DNA of 49,612 bases from Maricaulis sp. (GTDB lineage: Bacteria > Pseudomonadota > Alphaproteobacteria > Caulobacterales > Maricaulaceae). The stretch is taken from assembly GCF_030149425.1 (NCBI RefSeq), contig NZ_JASBRQ010000077.1, positions 1-49,612 of the forward strand. The letters run 5' to 3'. Positions 1-8,227 of the stretch are shown in pieces. How positions within the stretch are numbered: the stretch's first letter is position 1; every line of letters starts with the position of its first letter. A program made the translations under genes and the position numbers. The notes beneath the pieces are model-generated. The model did not search any database and was not told the DNA's origin. It saw only the letters and a list, made by a program, of their open reading frames with translations.

Positions 1-46
1 CTATACCGCCGCAAACCTTGTCCAGGGCCTTTCAACACCGGGAGAG

Positions 47-1012
47 ATGATGAGCCGCGCGGCCTTCACCTACGACTTTCCCCACCGCCACCTGATTTCG
101 GTGGCTGACCTCAATCCCGTTGACATCCAGATGATCTTCGAACGCGCCGAGCATTGGCGCGCGGTCAATCGCACGACCGAGAAGACGTCTGACGCCCTCA
201 GGGGCATGACGGTGCTCAACCTGTTCTTCGAAGCCTCGACCCGGACCCAGGGTAGTTTCGAAATGGCCGCCAAGCGCCTCGGTGCCGATGTGGTCAATTT
301 CGCCATTGCCCATTCCTCGGCGAAGAAGGGCGAAAGCCTGTCCGATACGGCACGCAATCTCGCGGCCATGCAGCCCGACATTCTGGTGGTTCGCCACAGC
401 GCGACGGGCGCACCGCAATATCTGGCTGACCGGACCCATCTTGCGGTCGTCAATGCCGGTGACGGTATGCATGAGCACCCGACCCAGGGCCTGCTCGACG
501 TCTTCACCCTGACGCGGCGTTGGGGCGGGGTTGGCGGCAAGCGTATCCTGATCGTCGGCGACATCCTGCACTCGCGCGTCGCCCGTTCGAATATCGGCCT
601 CCTGAACATTCTCGGCGCGGAGATTCGCCTGTGCGCCCCGCCGACGCTGTTGCCGACCGATGTTGATCAATGGGGGGTGGATGTCTTCCACGATCTCGAC
701 GACGCCATGACCGATTGCGACGCCGTCATGGCGCTGCGCCAGCAAAAGGAGCGCATGTCCGGCGGGTTTGTGCCCTCTGAACGCGAATTCTTCCAACTGT
801 TCGGCCTCTCCCATGAGCGTATCCGCCGGGCCAAGCCCGACGTGCTGGTGATGCATCCGGGCCCGATGAATCGCGGCGTCGAGATCCACTCGAAACTGGC
901 GGACGATCCCGAGCATTCGGTGATCATGGACCAGGTCGAGAACGGGGTTGCGGTGCGGATGGCCGCGCTGGAACTGATCGGCGCCAATCTGCGCCAGGAG
1001 ACGCGCGCATGA
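47..1012 (+). CDS. pyrB: aspartate carbamoyltransferase catalytic subunit
   Basis: Condenses carbamoyl phosphate with L-aspartate, the committed step of pyrimidine synthesis in the cytosol. The 321-residue product has the family length and hallmark motifs: the carbamoyl-phosphate loop FFEASTRTQGSFE near residue 60, HPTQGLLD near residue 143, and PGPMNRGVEI near residue 270. Two adjacent ATG codons (47 and 50) follow GGAGAG at 41-46. The second has the better spacing, so the true start may be 50. Its 3' end overlaps the next gene by four bases (ATGA), as in the pyrB-pyrC' pairs of Pseudomonas, where the catalytic chain assembles with an inactive dihydroorotase. No regulatory pyrI gene is visible, which fits that type of complex. 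Confidence 0.97.
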   Translation: MMSRAAFTYDFPHRHLISVADLNPVDIQMIFERAEHWRAVNRTTEKTSDALRGMTVLNLFFEASTRTQGSFEMAAKRLGADVVNFAIAHSSAKKGESLSDTARNLAAMQPDILVVRHSATGAPQYLADRTHLAVVNAGDGMHEHPTQGLLDVFTLTRRWGGVGGKRILIVGDILHSRVARSNIGLLNILGAEIRLCAPPTLLPTDVDQWGVDVFHDLDDAMTDCDAVMALRQQKERMSGGFVPSEREFFQLFGLSHERIRRAKPDVLVMHPGPMNRGVEIHSKLADDPEHSVIMDQVENGVAVRMAALELIGANLRQETRA

Positions 1013-2292
1013 GGACGAGTTTTGCCATCACCAATGCGCGCCTGGTCGATCCGGCGACGGAGTATGACGGCCCCGGCGGGGTGCTGGTCGAGGACGGCCG
1101 CATTGCCCAGACCGGTGAGAGCCTGGACCTGAGCGGGGCAGAAACCGTCATCGACGCGGGCGGGAAAATCCTCGCCCCGGCTCTTATTGACCTGCGCGCC
1201 GCCAAGGAACCGGCCCTGACCTCGGATGGGGAAACCCAGTCGAGTCTCGCGGCGGGGGCCGCGGCCGGCGGTTTCGGCACCGTCGTCCTGGCGCCAAATG
1301 AAACCTCGCCACTGGACGTGGCCGGTGGTTTTGCCGGCATGGTCCGGTCGCTGAGCCAGCACGGTGTCCGTGTGCACTCCGCTGCAGCGGCAACCCACCG
1401 CCTGCAGGGCGAAGCCATGGCCGAGATCGGATTGATGGCCAAGGCCGGCGCCGTTTATGTCGGACAGGGTGATCATACGATCGAAGACAGCCGCACCCTG
1501 CGCCGGGTGATGAGCTATGCCAGCCAGTTCGACCTCTGGCTCGCGCTGCGGCCGGAAGACGCGCATCTGTCGCGTCATGCCGTGACTACGGAAAGCGACT
1601 GGTCGGCCCGGATGGGACTGCCGGCGGAACCGGCGATTGCCGAACGCATGGCGGTTGACCGCTACGCCTCGATTGCCGCGCTCTCCGGCGGCAAGTTGAT
1701 GATCGACCGGCTGTCGACCCGTGACGGGCTCGACGCGCTGCGCGCCGCCCGGCAACGCGATATCGAGGTCGCTGCAACGGCGGCCATCGCCCATCTCAGC
1801 CTGAATGAAGTCGATGCCGGCGGGCTGGACAGCGCTGTGCGCATGTTGCCGCCGCTGCGCCTGGAGGAAGACCGCCGGGCTCTCATTGATGCGGTCGCGC
1901 GTGGAGAGATCGACGCCATTGTTTCCGATCACCGTCCCACGCCTTTTGACGATAAGGGCGAGCCGTTTGCCATGGCGATTGCCGGCACGATGGCGCTTGA
2001 AACCCTGCTCGCCTCGCTGCTGGCGCTGGTGCATGACGACGAACTCAGCCTGGTCGAGGCGCTGCGCCCGGTGACCTGCGGTCCGGCCGATCTGCTGGGA
2101 CTGCCACAGGGCCGCCTGCAGGAAAACGCGCCGGCCGATCTGGTGCTGATCGACGGGGACAAGCCTTGGGTCTGCGATCCGGACACCTTCCAGTCGCCGC
2201 GTGGAAACTCCGCCTGGGCTGGCCGACGCTTCATGGGCCGCGCGATACAAACATTTGTCGACGGCCAGGCGATTTACAACTATAACGGGTAG
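1009..2292 (+). CDS. dihydroorotase-like protein, probably non-catalytic (PyrC'/PyrX type)
   Basis: An amidohydrolase-fold protein of 427 residues that aligns along its length with dihydroorotase: IDL near residue 60, AGGFGTVVLAPNE near 87, and IVSDHRPTPFDDK near 305. The metal-binding residues are missing. The usual HxHLREPG after the IDL strand reads RAAKEPA. The histidine before the ST of the CHVST motif is gone (MIDRLST), and TPHHL is replaced by TAAIAHL. Only the late Asp (SDH) remains. From family knowledge such proteins do not hydrolyse dihydroorotate but serve as structural partners of PyrB. The four-base overlap with pyrB supports this. A separate active pyrC would have to lie elsewhere in the genome. 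The 3' neighbour plsY starts four bases after the stop. Confidence 0.9.
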   Translation: MRTSFAITNARLVDPATEYDGPGGVLVEDGRIAQTGESLDLSGAETVIDAGGKILAPALIDLRAAKEPALTSDGETQSSLAAGAAAGGFGTVVLAPNETSPLDVAGGFAGMVRSLSQHGVRVHSAAAATHRLQGEAMAEIGLMAKAGAVYVGQGDHTIEDSRTLRRVMSYASQFDLWLALRPEDAHLSRHAVTTESDWSARMGLPAEPAIAERMAVDRYASIAALSGGKLMIDRLSTRDGLDALRAARQRDIEVAATAAIAHLSLNEVDAGGLDSAVRMLPPLRLEEDRRALIDAVARGEIDAIVSDHRPTPFDDKGEPFAMAIAGTMALETLLASLLALVHDDELSLVEALRPVTCGPADLLGLPQGRLQENAPADLVLIDGDKPWVCDPDTFQSPRGNSAWAGRRFMGRAIQTFVDGQAIYNYNG

Positions 2293-2296
2293 CGCT

Positions 2297-2965
2297 ATGG
2301 AAATCTTGTTCCTGATCATCTCCGCCCTAGGCGGTTACCTGCTCGGTTCCATCCCCTTCGGCCTCGTCATCACCCGATTGGCCGGGCTGGGCGATATCCG
2401 CGAGATCGGTTCCGGCAATATCGGTGCGACCAATGTCCTGCGCACCGGCCGCAAGGACTTGGCTGCAGCCACGCTCCTGCTCGACGCGGGCAAGGCCGGG
2501 ATCGCCGCGGCCATCTTCGGGGCGCTGTTCGGAACCGTTCCGGGCCTGGTGGCCGGTGCGCTCGCCTTTGCCGGCCACTGCTTCCCGGTCTGGCTGGGTT
2601 TCAAGGGCGGCAAGGGAGTCGCCACCTTTGTCGGCACCATGCTGGTGGTTTACTGGCCGGTCGGCCTGGTTGTGATCGCAAGCTGGCTGGCCACCGCTGC
2701 GATTTTCCGGATTTCCTCGCTTGGCGCACTGGTCGCGGCCCTGGCCGCACCGTTTGCGGCGCTGGGCTTTGGCCGTGTTGATGTGGCGATTATGGCGGGC
2801 GCGCTGACCGTGATGATCTACTGGCTGCACCGGGCCAATATCGGCCGCCTGCTCAAAGGCGAGGAGCCGCGCATTGGCGACAAGAACAAGGCGGCAGCCA
2901 AGCCTGACGAGGCAGCAAAAGAAGATGGTGCCGACAAAAACGGGGCAGAAACGGAGGCGCCTTGA
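2297..2965 (+). CDS. plsY: acyl-phosphate:glycerol-3-phosphate acyltransferase PlsY
   Basis: Transfers an acyl group from acyl-phosphate to glycerol-3-phosphate, the first acylation in phospholipid synthesis, at the inner membrane. The 222-residue protein has the three PlsY signature segments: GSIPFGLVITR near residue 15, IGSGNIGATNVLRTGRK near 35, and GHCFPVWLGFKGGKG near 95. Several hydrophobic spans separate them. The C-terminal 35 residues form a charged, Lys/Ala/Glu-rich tail beyond the usual domain. I chose the ATG at 2297, four bases after the upstream stop, because the protein then begins directly with the first membrane helix. An in-frame start at 2201 would lie inside the dihydroorotase-like gene. 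Its stop TGA overlaps the TTG start of dprA. Confidence 0.95.
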   Translation: MEILFLIISALGGYLLGSIPFGLVITRLAGLGDIREIGSGNIGATNVLRTGRKDLAAATLLLDAGKAGIAAAIFGALFGTVPGLVAGALAFAGHCFPVWLGFKGGKGVATFVGTMLVVYWPVGLVVIASWLATAAIFRISSLGALVAALAAPFAALGFGRVDVAIMAGALTVMIYWLHRANIGRLLKGEEPRIGDKNKAAAKPDEAAKEDGADKNGAETEAP

Positions 2966-4104
2966 ACGGCCCGGATACGCACAGAGAGGCCCGCCTCGCC
3001 ACACTCCGCCTGGCCCGGACAGCAGGTATCGGGCCGGTCAATTTCCGTCGTCTGATTGACCGCTATGGCGACGCCCAGACAGCCCTGGACGCTCTGCCCT
3101 CGCTGAAGGGCGCAGCCCATCTTTCCATCACCAGCCGGGACGCGGCCCAGCGTGAGCTCGAGGCGGTCGACCGGGCCGACGCCGCTCTCTTTCTGCTTGG
3201 GGAGCCAAGCTATCCCGACCTCCTTGCGCGCATCGCTGACGCCCCCGCCGCCCTGATGGTGAGCGGCCGGGCTGAGCTGCTGCAACGGCCTGGATGCGCA
3301 ATTGTCGGCTCACGCAATGCATCAGCGGTCGGCCTGCGCCTCGCGCGCGATCTGGCCGCAGCGATCTCCGCCGAGGGCCTGGTGGTCACCTCAGGCCTGG
3401 CCCGGGGCATTGATGGAGCAGCACACACGGGTTCGCTGGCCCACGGCACGATCGCTGTCGTTGCTGGCGGCATCGATCATATCTATCCGCCCGAACATGC
3501 CCGCTTGCACCACGAGATTGCTGAAACCGGCCTGGTCGTATCTGAAATGCCGCTCGCTTCGCGTCCCACTGCGCGGGACTTCCCGCGCCGCAACCGGATC
3601 ATCTCCGGTTTGACCCGCGGTACGCTGGTGGTTGAGGCCGCCATGAAATCGGGCTCGCTGATCACGGCGCGACTGGCCGGCGAACAGGGCCGCGAGGTCA
3701 TGGCCGTGCCCGGTTCTCCGCTTGATCCGCGGGCCAAGGGAACCAATCACCTCCTCCGCGAGGGCGCCCATCTGATCGAGAGCGCTGAGGATGTGGTCGA
3801 GCTTCTCGGCCAGATACACCTGCCCCCGCCTGAACAGGTCCGCGAAGCGGATGACGGTCCATTCACGCCGTTTGCGACGGACACGGCACCGGAGCACGAC
3901 ACCCCCCATGCAGAGGACGCCGAGCACAGCGCCCCAATGCCGGCGCGTGACCTTCTGGACCTGATCTCACCCGTCCCGGTTTCGGTCGATGAGCTGGCTC
4001 GCCAGTCGGGTAAAGGCGCGGGTGAAATCCAGGCTGAGATATTGGAACTGGAACTGACCGGCGCCGTCATCCAGCTGCCCGGGGCGCGTGTGCAGCGCGT
4101 CTAG
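2962..4104 (+). CDS. dprA: DNA-processing protein DprA
   Basis: Binds incoming single-stranded DNA during natural transformation and loads RecA. The 380-residue protein has an N-terminal helical (SAM-like) region, a Rossmann-like core and a C-terminal winged-helix segment. The core shows AIVGSRNAS near residue 113, TSGLARGIDGAAH near 140, PRRNRIISGL near 209 and AVPGSPLDPRAKGTNHLL near 248. The terminal segment DLLDLI...ELELTGAV resembles the DprA winged helix. The predicted start is TTG at 2962, overlapping the plsY stop as TTGA, with GGAGG at 2953-2957 upstream. Coupling of plsY and dprA is common in bacteria. The gene ends in a CTAG shared with the convergent gene. Confidence 0.93.
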   Translation: MNGPDTHREARLATLRLARTAGIGPVNFRRLIDRYGDAQTALDALPSLKGAAHLSITSRDAAQRELEAVDRADAALFLLGEPSYPDLLARIADAPAALMVSGRAELLQRPGCAIVGSRNASAVGLRLARDLAAAISAEGLVVTSGLARGIDGAAHTGSLAHGTIAVVAGGIDHIYPPEHARLHHEIAETGLVVSEMPLASRPTARDFPRRNRIISGLTRGTLVVEAAMKSGSLITARLAGEQGREVMAVPGSPLDPRAKGTNHLLREGAHLIESAEDVVELLGQIHLPPPEQVREADDGPFTPFATDTAPEHDTPHAEDAEHSAPMPARDLLDLISPVPVSVDELARQSGKGAGEIQAEILELELTGAVIQLPGARVQRV

Positions 4105-4352
4105 GGTTCGCGCGCGGCCGAACCCACGCCCGCCTCCATTTCCACCATCAAGGCGGTGACCTCAATCAGGCTACAGCAACGCTCCAGCCCGGCATGATAG
4201 GCATCCTCGCTGAGGGCCCGCAGGCGTTCCGCCAGCTCCAGCATGTCACCGTCTGCGGTGATAGATGGGGATATGGGCTGACCGAAGAGGTCATGGCCGG
4301 GCTTGGGGCTCGCCGGCTTGCGGCGACGAAAGAGCGGCAATTGAAGGGTCAT
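4101..4352 (-). CDS. small conserved-looking hypothetical protein
   Basis: An 83-residue protein that I do not recognise. It starts with a basic patch (LFRRRKPA) and ends with an acidic helix-like segment (EVTALMVEMEAGVG). There is no signal peptide or membrane span. I chose the ATG at 4352 because GGGAGAG stands about six bases upstream; an upstream in-frame GTG at 4367 overlaps that ribosome binding site. It is probably the last gene of the SPOR-mipZ-J-domain operon, 62 bases after the J-domain gene. Its stop codon is convergent with dprA and shares CTAG at 4101-4104. No function is assigned. Confidence 0.7.
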   Translation of the reverse strand: MTLQLPLFRRRKPASPKPGHDLFGQPISPSITADGDMLELAERLRALSEDAYHAGLERCCSLIEVTALMVEMEAGVGSAAREP

Positions 4353-4414
4353 GTGTTTCTCTCCCACAACCCCAAATTACTACCTATTGGTGTATGAATC
4401 AATATATGCGCGAA

Positions 4415-4891
4415 TTAGGAGTTTTTCTGGATTTGATCCAGGAGCAGGTCGCGCGCCGCTTGAACCTGACGCGTCAGGGCGGCTGATCCTTCGCCGGTAT
4501 CCGGATGCAGCTTTTTCATCAGGCTTCGGTAGGCGGTCTGGATTTCCGTCTCGCCGGCATCGTCGGACACGCCCAGGACCTCACGCGCCTGCGCTGCCGT
4601 CATCGCAGACGGTCCGGTGGACGAGGGCTGGCCGTGCTGGCCGCCCGGCCGGGAAGACTGACCACCGGCGGCGGGCCGCACGATATCTCTCATCATGGCC
4701 AGGCCGAACAGACCGAGCGGGATACCCAGGGCCGGTACGCCGCGCAGGGAAATCACCGTGCCCGCGATCAGCGCCCCGGCCATCAGCACGATACGCGTCG
4801 CGCGGACGGCATCAGAGGTCTTCTGGCGGGCGAACCACCAGCCCGCTGCCAATAACGCCATGCCGGCAATAAGGCTGAAAAGCATGTTCAT
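4415..4891 (-). CDS. membrane-anchored J-domain protein
   Basis: A 158-residue protein with two N-terminal hydrophobic spans (about residues 3-20 and 32-65), a Gly/Pro/Ser-rich linker, and a C-terminal J domain. The J domain has the diagnostic HPD in KKLHPDTGEG near residue 133, preceded by AREVLGVSDDAGETEIQTAY. J domains stimulate the ATPase of a DnaK-type Hsp70. The membrane tether would place this activity at the inner face of the cytoplasmic membrane, as in DjlA- or Tim14-like proteins. The start ATG lies two bases after the mipZ stop (TGATCATG), so the two are almost certainly co-translated. The Hsp70 partner is not in the window. Confidence 0.85.
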   Translation of the reverse strand: MNMLFSLIAGMALLAAGWWFARQKTSDAVRATRIVLMAGALIAGTVISLRGVPALGIPLGLFGLAMMRDIVRPAAGGQSSRPGGQHGQPSSTGPSAMTAAQAREVLGVSDDAGETEIQTAYRSLMKKLHPDTGEGSAALTRQVQAARDLLLDQIQKNS

Positions 4892-4893
4892 GA

Positions 4894-5781
4894 TCAGAAC
4901 GGAATCGAAGCGCCTTCAAGATCGGGCAATTTGAGCACGATCAGCAGGTCACGCAACTCCTGCCGCGCGGCCACATGGCTCATGGTGAAGGCAATGGTGG
5001 ACCCGTCCTCGGTCAGATCCAGCAAGGTCAGGCCGAGCGGAAACAACTCGCGATAGACCACGCGCTCGGCGAACCCAGGCGCCAGGCGGAAACCGATACG
5101 CTGGGACAGACGCTTCAGCCCCTCACCGACCCGCCGCTTATTGCGCGCATCGAGCATGGACATGCGGTTACGCATGACGATCCAGTCAATCGACCGTTTT
5201 TCCAGCGAGGCTTTGCGCTTGCGGCATTCCCACACCATCTCGCTGTAGATACTCGGCTTGCCGACCTCATAGCTCTCCGGGTCGATCTCGGCGAGCAGGT
5301 CGAAGTCGACGAAACTGTCATTCACCGGCGTGATAATCGTGTCGGCGGAGGCATGCGCCAGACGGGAATAGTGCGTATCGGCACCGGGCGAGTCGATGAC
5401 GATGAAATCATAATGCTGCTTGAGATCGCTCAGCAGGTTGGAAAAGCGTTCGGTCTCTTCCATCTCCGAAAGGTCGAGATCCCGCTGCGAGCTCGGTGAC
5501 AGGCGCACTTCCGCCGGTTGCGGCAATTCCACCCCGTGACGCTCTGACCAGTCACGACGGTTCGACAGATAGCGGCCGAACGTGCGCTGACGCAGATCCA
5601 GATCCAGCGCGCCAACCGTTTTGCCCATGCGCAACAAGGCGATGGCCAGATGCATGGCGACGGTGGACTTGCCCGCACCGCCCTTCTCATTGCCGACGAC
5701 GATGACATGGGCAGCCTTGGAACCGGCACGCACGCGGCCGATCGGCTGGGAGGGAAGCTTGAATGCAGAATGCGTGGTCAT
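4894..5781 (-). CDS. mipZ: division-plane positioning ATPase MipZ
   Basis: A ParA/MinD-family P-loop ATPase of 295 residues. In Caulobacter, MipZ forms a gradient from the ParB-parS poles and blocks FtsZ polymerisation away from midcell. Here the deviant Walker A is NEKGGAGKST (residues 31-40, Lys33 and Lys38), followed by the MipZ-specific DLDLRQRTFGRYLSNRR and by IDSPGADTHYSRLAH near residue 128. The DLRQRT segment separates it from plasmid ParA and MinD. About 20 residues precede the conserved VIVVGNEKGG start seen in the family, so the N-terminus is somewhat extended. It lies between a SPOR lipoprotein (58-base gap) and a J-domain protein (two-base gap) on the same strand. Confidence 0.93.
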   Translation of the reverse strand: MTTHSAFKLPSQPIGRVRAGSKAAHVIVVGNEKGGAGKSTVAMHLAIALLRMGKTVGALDLDLRQRTFGRYLSNRRDWSERHGVELPQPAEVRLSPSSQRDLDLSEMEETERFSNLLSDLKQHYDFIVIDSPGADTHYSRLAHASADTIITPVNDSFVDFDLLAEIDPESYEVGKPSIYSEMVWECRKRKASLEKRSIDWIVMRNRMSMLDARNKRRVGEGLKRLSQRIGFRLAPGFAERVVYRELFPLGLTLLDLTEDGSTIAFTMSHVAARQELRDLLIVLKLPDLEGASIPF

Positions 5782-5839
5782 GACCCGAACACTATCTCGC
5801 GCCCGCCCGCTTCAATAGCCATGGACGCATACGCGGCTG

Positions 5840-6448
5840 TTATTCGTGCGCCTCTTCCGACACACCTTCAAGCCCCTGCCCGGTAAAATCCCCAGCCATA
5901 CAATAACCGCCGCGGGCCTCGATGTCTGCACACAGGCTACGCGCCTCGCCGGCGCTGTCGAACGGACCGGCCTTCAGACGCAGAAATGTGCCCCGCCCAG
6001 CGATCTCACGGGTCTCGAGGCGCGCTTCAAGTGCCCCTAAGCCGGGATGCTCGGACTGCAGGGTCTGCCAGCCGGCCACCGCATTATGGGCGTGGCGATA
6101 GGAGGCAATATGCACCCCATGCTGCAGGCTGGGCGCGTCGATCATGTCCGCTGGCGGAGCAGCCGGAGCCCCTGCCGCCTGGCCACTCGCGGCCGGCATG
6201 GCCGAGGGATCCGGACCATCGCCGCGCTCGCTGAGTGCCCGCGCCAGTGCGATCAGTTCCGGTTCGACAGTCTCGATCTGCTGAGGATCAAAACGCGCCA
6301 GATGCGCCAGCTCGCGCGCGGTGGCATCCGCCAGCCGGGCATTGGCCGTGGGCGCGATGGAAACCTCCACATCCCCGGTATCCGCAGACGACAGGGTGGC
6401 GCAGCCCGCGAGCGGGAGAAGAAGCAGTGCAAAGCCGATGCGTGTCAT
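5840..6448 (-). CDS. SPOR-domain lipoprotein
   Basis: A 202-residue predicted lipoprotein. The hydrophobic leader ends in the lipobox LAGC (Cys16), followed by an Asp/Ser-rich stretch and an Ala/Pro-rich linker near residues 85-105. The C-terminal 80 residues (HGVHIASYRHAHNA... then LKAGPFDSAGEARSLC) have the pattern of a SPOR domain. That fold binds denuded peptidoglycan glycan strands at the division septum. This suggests an envelope protein drawn to the septum, which suits its position 58 bases upstream of mipZ. The two cysteines LCADIEARGGYC could form a disulfide, as in some SPOR domains. The exact role is not known. Confidence 0.8.
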   Translation of the reverse strand: MTRIGFALLLLPLAGCATLSSADTGDVEVSIAPTANARLADATARELAHLARFDPQQIETVEPELIALARALSERGDGPDPSAMPAASGQAAGAPAAPPADMIDAPSLQHGVHIASYRHAHNAVAGWQTLQSEHPGLGALEARLETREIAGRGTFLRLKAGPFDSAGEARSLCADIEARGGYCMAGDFTGQGLEGVSEEAHE

Positions 6449-6543
6449 GACAATAGCTGTTAGCGCGAGTCGTGCCGCTTGCCTCCCTCATCGCTTATGA
6501 GTAAGCCGGTGCAAAGCCAGTTCCGGCTGTTTCGGATCACCCA

Positions 6544-7425
6544 ATGATCAATCTGCAAATACCCCACGCCACCACTGTCTCGGCTCTGCGTGCCCGCATT
6601 AAATCCTGGCGCGAAGACGGCCTGACGGTGGGTTTTGTTCCCACCATGGGCTCGCTGCATGATGGCCACCTGTCCCTGGTGCGCCTGGCCAAGGCGCAAT
6701 CGGATCGCGTGGTCGCCAGTATCTTCGTCAACCCGGCGCAGTTTGCCGAGGGTGAGGATTTCGACACCTATCCGCGCGACATGCTGAGTGATGCAGAGAA
6801 GCTGGCGACGGCGCAGTGCGACCTGATTTATCTGCCGGAACGCGAGGCGATGTATCCGGGCGGGTTTGCCAGCAAGATCGAAATGACGGGCCCCGCCCTG
6901 GGTCTGGAAAGCGAAAGCCGGCCGCATTTCTTCTCCGGCGTCGCCACTGTTGTCGCCAAACTGTTCAACCAGGTTCGCCCCGATGTCGCCGTCTTCGGCG
7001 AAAAGGACTACCAGCAATTGCTGGTGATCCGCCAATTGGTGCGCGATCTCGATTTCCCCATCGACATCATCGCCGGCGAGACAGGGCGGGATCGGGATGG
7101 CCTCGCCCTCTCCTCGCGCAATGCCTATCTCAGCGAGGCCGACCGCAAACGCGCCGCGGCCCTGCCGAAAATTCTCAAGGCGCTCGCCGATGCCTTGTCT
7201 GCAGGCGGCGATGTGCAAACCGCCCTGGCGACGGCCCGCGACACCGCCGAGGCGGCGTTTGATGGCGTCGACTACATCACCGTGCGCAAGGCCGCGGATC
7301 TGGCCGAAACCGAGCCCGGCCCGCTGCGCGAGACCGGGCGCATTCTGGCGGCTATACGTCTCGGCGACACGCGGCTGATCGATAATCTTGCCGCTCTGCC
7401 TTTCAAGGGCCCCAATCCGGGCTAG
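6544..7425 (+). CDS. panC: pantothenate synthetase
   Basis: Ligates D-pantoate and beta-alanine with ATP to make pantothenate, the precursor of coenzyme A. The 293-residue protein has the nucleotidyltransferase signatures: PTMGSLHDGHLSLVRLA near residue 33 (HIGH-like), FVNPAQFAEGEDFDTYPR near 62, VFGEKDYQQL near 150, and LALSSRNAYLS near 183 (KMSKS-like). The length is normal for the family. It reads away from the SPOR-mipZ operon across a short divergent region (6449-6543) and is followed 30 bases later by a secreted glutamine cyclotransferase. No panB is present in the window. Confidence 0.97.
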   Translation: MINLQIPHATTVSALRARIKSWREDGLTVGFVPTMGSLHDGHLSLVRLAKAQSDRVVASIFVNPAQFAEGEDFDTYPRDMLSDAEKLATAQCDLIYLPEREAMYPGGFASKIEMTGPALGLESESRPHFFSGVATVVAKLFNQVRPDVAVFGEKDYQQLLVIRQLVRDLDFPIDIIAGETGRDRDGLALSSRNAYLSEADRKRAAALPKILKALADALSAGGDVQTALATARDTAEAAFDGVDYITVRKAADLAETEPGPLRETGRILAAIRLGDTRLIDNLAALPFKGPNPG

Positions 7426-7455
7426 ACTGGCGCTTCCGATTGCCCTGGGGGAGAA

Positions 7456-8226
7456 ATGTCCATGATGCGTTGGTTGACCGCGCTGGTCTTGCCGTTTGCT
7501 GCTGCGATGCCGGCTCAGGCCCAAATCGAGATCATCCGGCCTGAGATCGTCGCCACTTACCCGCATGATACGGACGCGTTTACCCAGGGGCTTTTCATTT
7601 CCGACGGGCAGTTATTCGAGTCCACCGGGCAGTTCGGCGAATCCAATCTGCGCCGGGTCGATCTGGAAAGCGGTGCCGTCCTAGACCAGCGCGATTTGCC
7701 CGACTCAGTCTTCGGCGAGGGCAGCACCCGGCTGGGCGACGAGATATTCGTGCTCACCTGGATGTCTCAGACCGGTTTCATCTACAACGCTGAAACACTC
7801 GAGCTGATCGAAACCTTCACCTATCCCGGCGAAGGCTGGGGCCTGACCGATAATGGCGACGCGTTGATCATGAGCGACGGCTCGGACGTGCTGCGCTTTC
7901 TCGATCCGTCAGATATGAGCCTGGTCCGCGAACTTCCGGTCACCCTCAATGGCCGGCCGGTTCGGCGGGTCAATGAGCTGGAATGGATTGACGGCGAGAT
8001 CTGGGCCAATGTCTGGCAGCAGCCGCAAGTGCTGCGCATCGACCCGGAAAGCGGTGCGGTCACCGCGGTCATCAATATGCGTGACCATGTGCCGGCCAAT
8101 ATCGGCAATCCGCGCGATAATGTCCTCAATGGCATCGCCCACGACCCCGAGACCGGCCGTATCTTCATGACCGGAAAGCGCTGGCCGGTGCTGTACGAGA
8201 TCGCGCTGCCAGATGCGGCGCAATAG
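7456..8226 (+). CDS. secreted glutaminyl-peptide cyclotransferase (glutamine cyclotransferase family)
   Basis: A bacterial/plant-type glutamine cyclotransferase, which converts N-terminal glutamine of peptides to pyroglutamate using a five-bladed propeller. The 256-residue product has a signal peptide ending near AMPAQA, then the family's blade motifs: YPHDTDAFTQGLF, LFESTGQFGESNLR, FVLTWMSQTGFIYN, GEGWGLT, RVNELEWIDGEIWANVW and NVLNGIAHDP. The first ATG (7456) sits only two bases from GGGGGAG. The third Met (7462) has better spacing and may be the true start. It is convergent with a DUF1489 gene, with one base between the stops. Natural substrates in bacteria are not established. Confidence 0.87.
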   Translation: MSMMRWLTALVLPFAAAMPAQAQIEIIRPEIVATYPHDTDAFTQGLFISDGQLFESTGQFGESNLRRVDLESGAVLDQRDLPDSVFGEGSTRLGDEIFVLTWMSQTGFIYNAETLELIETFTYPGEGWGLTDNGDALIMSDGSDVLRFLDPSDMSLVRELPVTLNGRPVRRVNELEWIDGEIWANVWQQPQVLRIDPESGAVTAVINMRDHVPANIGNPRDNVLNGIAHDPETGRIFMTGKRWPVLYEIALPDAAQ

Positions 8227-8227
8227 C

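Noticed and set aside
667..2319. Long open frame on the minus strand opposite the dihydroorotase-like gene
   Set aside because: It is antisense to a clearly recognisable gene, and its composition (many His, Gln, Arg) is typical of shadow frames in GC-rich DNA.
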